A stretch of DNA of 64,000 nt from Verrucosispora sp. WMMD573 (lineage in GTDB: Bacteria; Actinomycetota; Actinomycetes; Mycobacteriales; Micromonosporaceae). The notes under the pieces were generated by a model. It was not told where the DNA came from, did no database searches, and worked only from the letters and a program-made list of their open reading frames with translations. Shown here in pieces: positions 63,411-64,000 of this stretch. A program made the translations under genes and the position numbers. The stretch's first letter is position 1; each line of letters starts with the position of its first letter. The DNA lies in NCBI RefSeq assembly GCF_027497175.1, contig NZ_CP114901.1, positions 496,001-560,000 on the forward strand, read 5' to 3'.

Positions 63411-64000
63411 TCAAAGGTGGTGGAGGGTGGCGGGGGCGTGTGGGGGGACGGCGGGGTGGTGGGGAGGGATGGGGGCGAGGCGGTGGTAGGGGGTGCCGGG
63501 GGCGGGACGGGGGTCGGGGTCGCCCTTGTTGGGCCAGAGGGACAGGGCGCGCTCGGCCTGGGCGGTGATGGTGAGCGACGGGTTGACACCCAGGTTGGCA
63601 GAGACGGCGGCACCGTCGACGACGTGCAGGCCGGGGTGGCCGTGCACCCGGTGGTAGGGGTCGATCACGCCATCGGCGGCGGTGGCGCCGATGGCCGCGC
63701 CGCCCAGGATGTGCGCGGTCACCGGGATGTCGAACGGCTCGGTCAGCGCGCCGCCCGGCGTACCGTCGATCTCCTCGGCGAGCAACCGGACCGCCTCGTT
63801 GCCGGCCGGGATCCAGGTCGGGTTGGGGCGGCCGTGGCCCGGGCCGGAGACGAGCCGGCGACCCCGCAGCCGGAGCGTCAGCGAGTTGTCGGTCGACTGC
63901 ATCACCAGGGCGATCACCGTACGCTCCGACCAGCGTCGGACGGAGAGCATCCGGGCGGCCACCCGGGGCTGCCGGAGCAACTGCCCGAGCCACCGGCGCA
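63411..64000 (-). CDS. GMC family oxidoreductase (cholesterol-oxidase-like), C-terminal part
   Basis: The frame continues past the window edge, so only about 195 C-terminal residues are seen. They show the GMC C-terminal domain: TAHILGGAAIGATAADGVID, RVHGHPGLHVVDGAAVSANL and GVNPSLTITAQAERAL, with the catalytic His in HILGG and the FAD-contact NP motif. Such FAD enzymes oxidise alcohols or sterols. The Pro/His-rich tail after ALSLWPNKGD is atypical and may be neutral drift. Confidence 0.85.
   Translation of the reverse strand, partial: RRWLGQLLRQPRVAARMLSVRRWSERTVIALVMQSTDNSLTLRLRGRRLVSGPGHGRPNPTWIPAGNEAVRLLAEEIDGTPGGALTEPFDIPVTAHILGGAAIGATAADGVIDPYHRVHGHPGLHVVDGAAVSANLGVNPSLTITAQAERALSLWPNKGDPDPRPAPGTPYHRLAPIPPHHPAVPPHAPATLHHL

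Overview
The window is 64 kb of very GC-rich DNA with dense genes, many GTG starts, ATGA/GTGA gene overlaps and eukaryotic-type isocitrate dehydrogenase. This points to an actinomycete, most likely Micromonosporaceae (Micromonospora or a relative). That placement is inferred from codon usage, gene content and gene order, not from a 16S gene. I found no tRNA, rRNA, CRISPR array, phage or intact transposase; it reads as chromosomal core with accessory patches.

Layout. 1-8.4 kb: alkylation repair (partial AlkA, Ogt), a heterodimeric ABC exporter and a short valyl-tRNA synthetase. 8.4-12 kb: a four-gene minus-strand operon of two ABC-2 exporters. 12-16.3 kb: a DM13 protein, an APS kinase fused to a degenerate ATP-sulfurylase-like domain, and a DeoR-galT operon. 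16.6-21.2 kb: central metabolism (icd, mdh, folD) with a divergent VOC/TetR pair. 21.6-27.4 kb: a complete oligopeptide ABC operon (opp1, plus strand). 27.5-29.9 kb: a membrane GGDEF-EAL protein. 30-43.7 kb: a block whose order matches the Mycobacterium tuberculosis Rv0948c-Rv0957 neighbourhood: purN-purH (fused here), a PerM-like membrane protein, sucD-sucC, M23 peptidases, a UvrD/PcrA helicase and chorismate mutase. 43.9-49.9 kb: a second opp operon (opp2, minus strand). 50.3-55.9 kb: a thioester surface adhesin and an envelope-stress cluster (LuxR regulator, PspC-histidine kinase, PspC/LiaF-like protein). 56-58.4 kb: psd and pssA (phosphatidylethanolamine synthesis). 58.9-64 kb: two double-Nudix paralogues, a small PspC protein, guaA and the end of a GMC oxidoreductase.

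The most unusual signals are in RNA and in gene junctions. Both opp operons carry a tiny ORF that bridges oppB and oppC by start/stop overlap (MSDR... to ...VW*). In opp1 it is invaded in frame by a 19-bp-arm palindrome whose core recurs near 59.9 kb. In opp2 the oppC-oppD junction holds an exact 80-bp tandem duplication that encodes two 27-codon ORFs chained by ATGA overlaps into oppD. Chorismate mutase has a classic attenuator: a 21-aa leader peptide with a Phe-Tyr-Phe-Tyr-Tyr run, a 17-bp terminator and a competing antiterminator.

Many gene ends carry long, nearly perfect hairpins, almost all without a U-tract. Several genes have a TANNNT -10 box 6-9 nt before the start codon, as expected for leaderless mRNAs. 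Start choices below often differ from the longest ORF and rest on Shine-Dalgarno position, leaderless promoters, overlaps or family alignment from memory.
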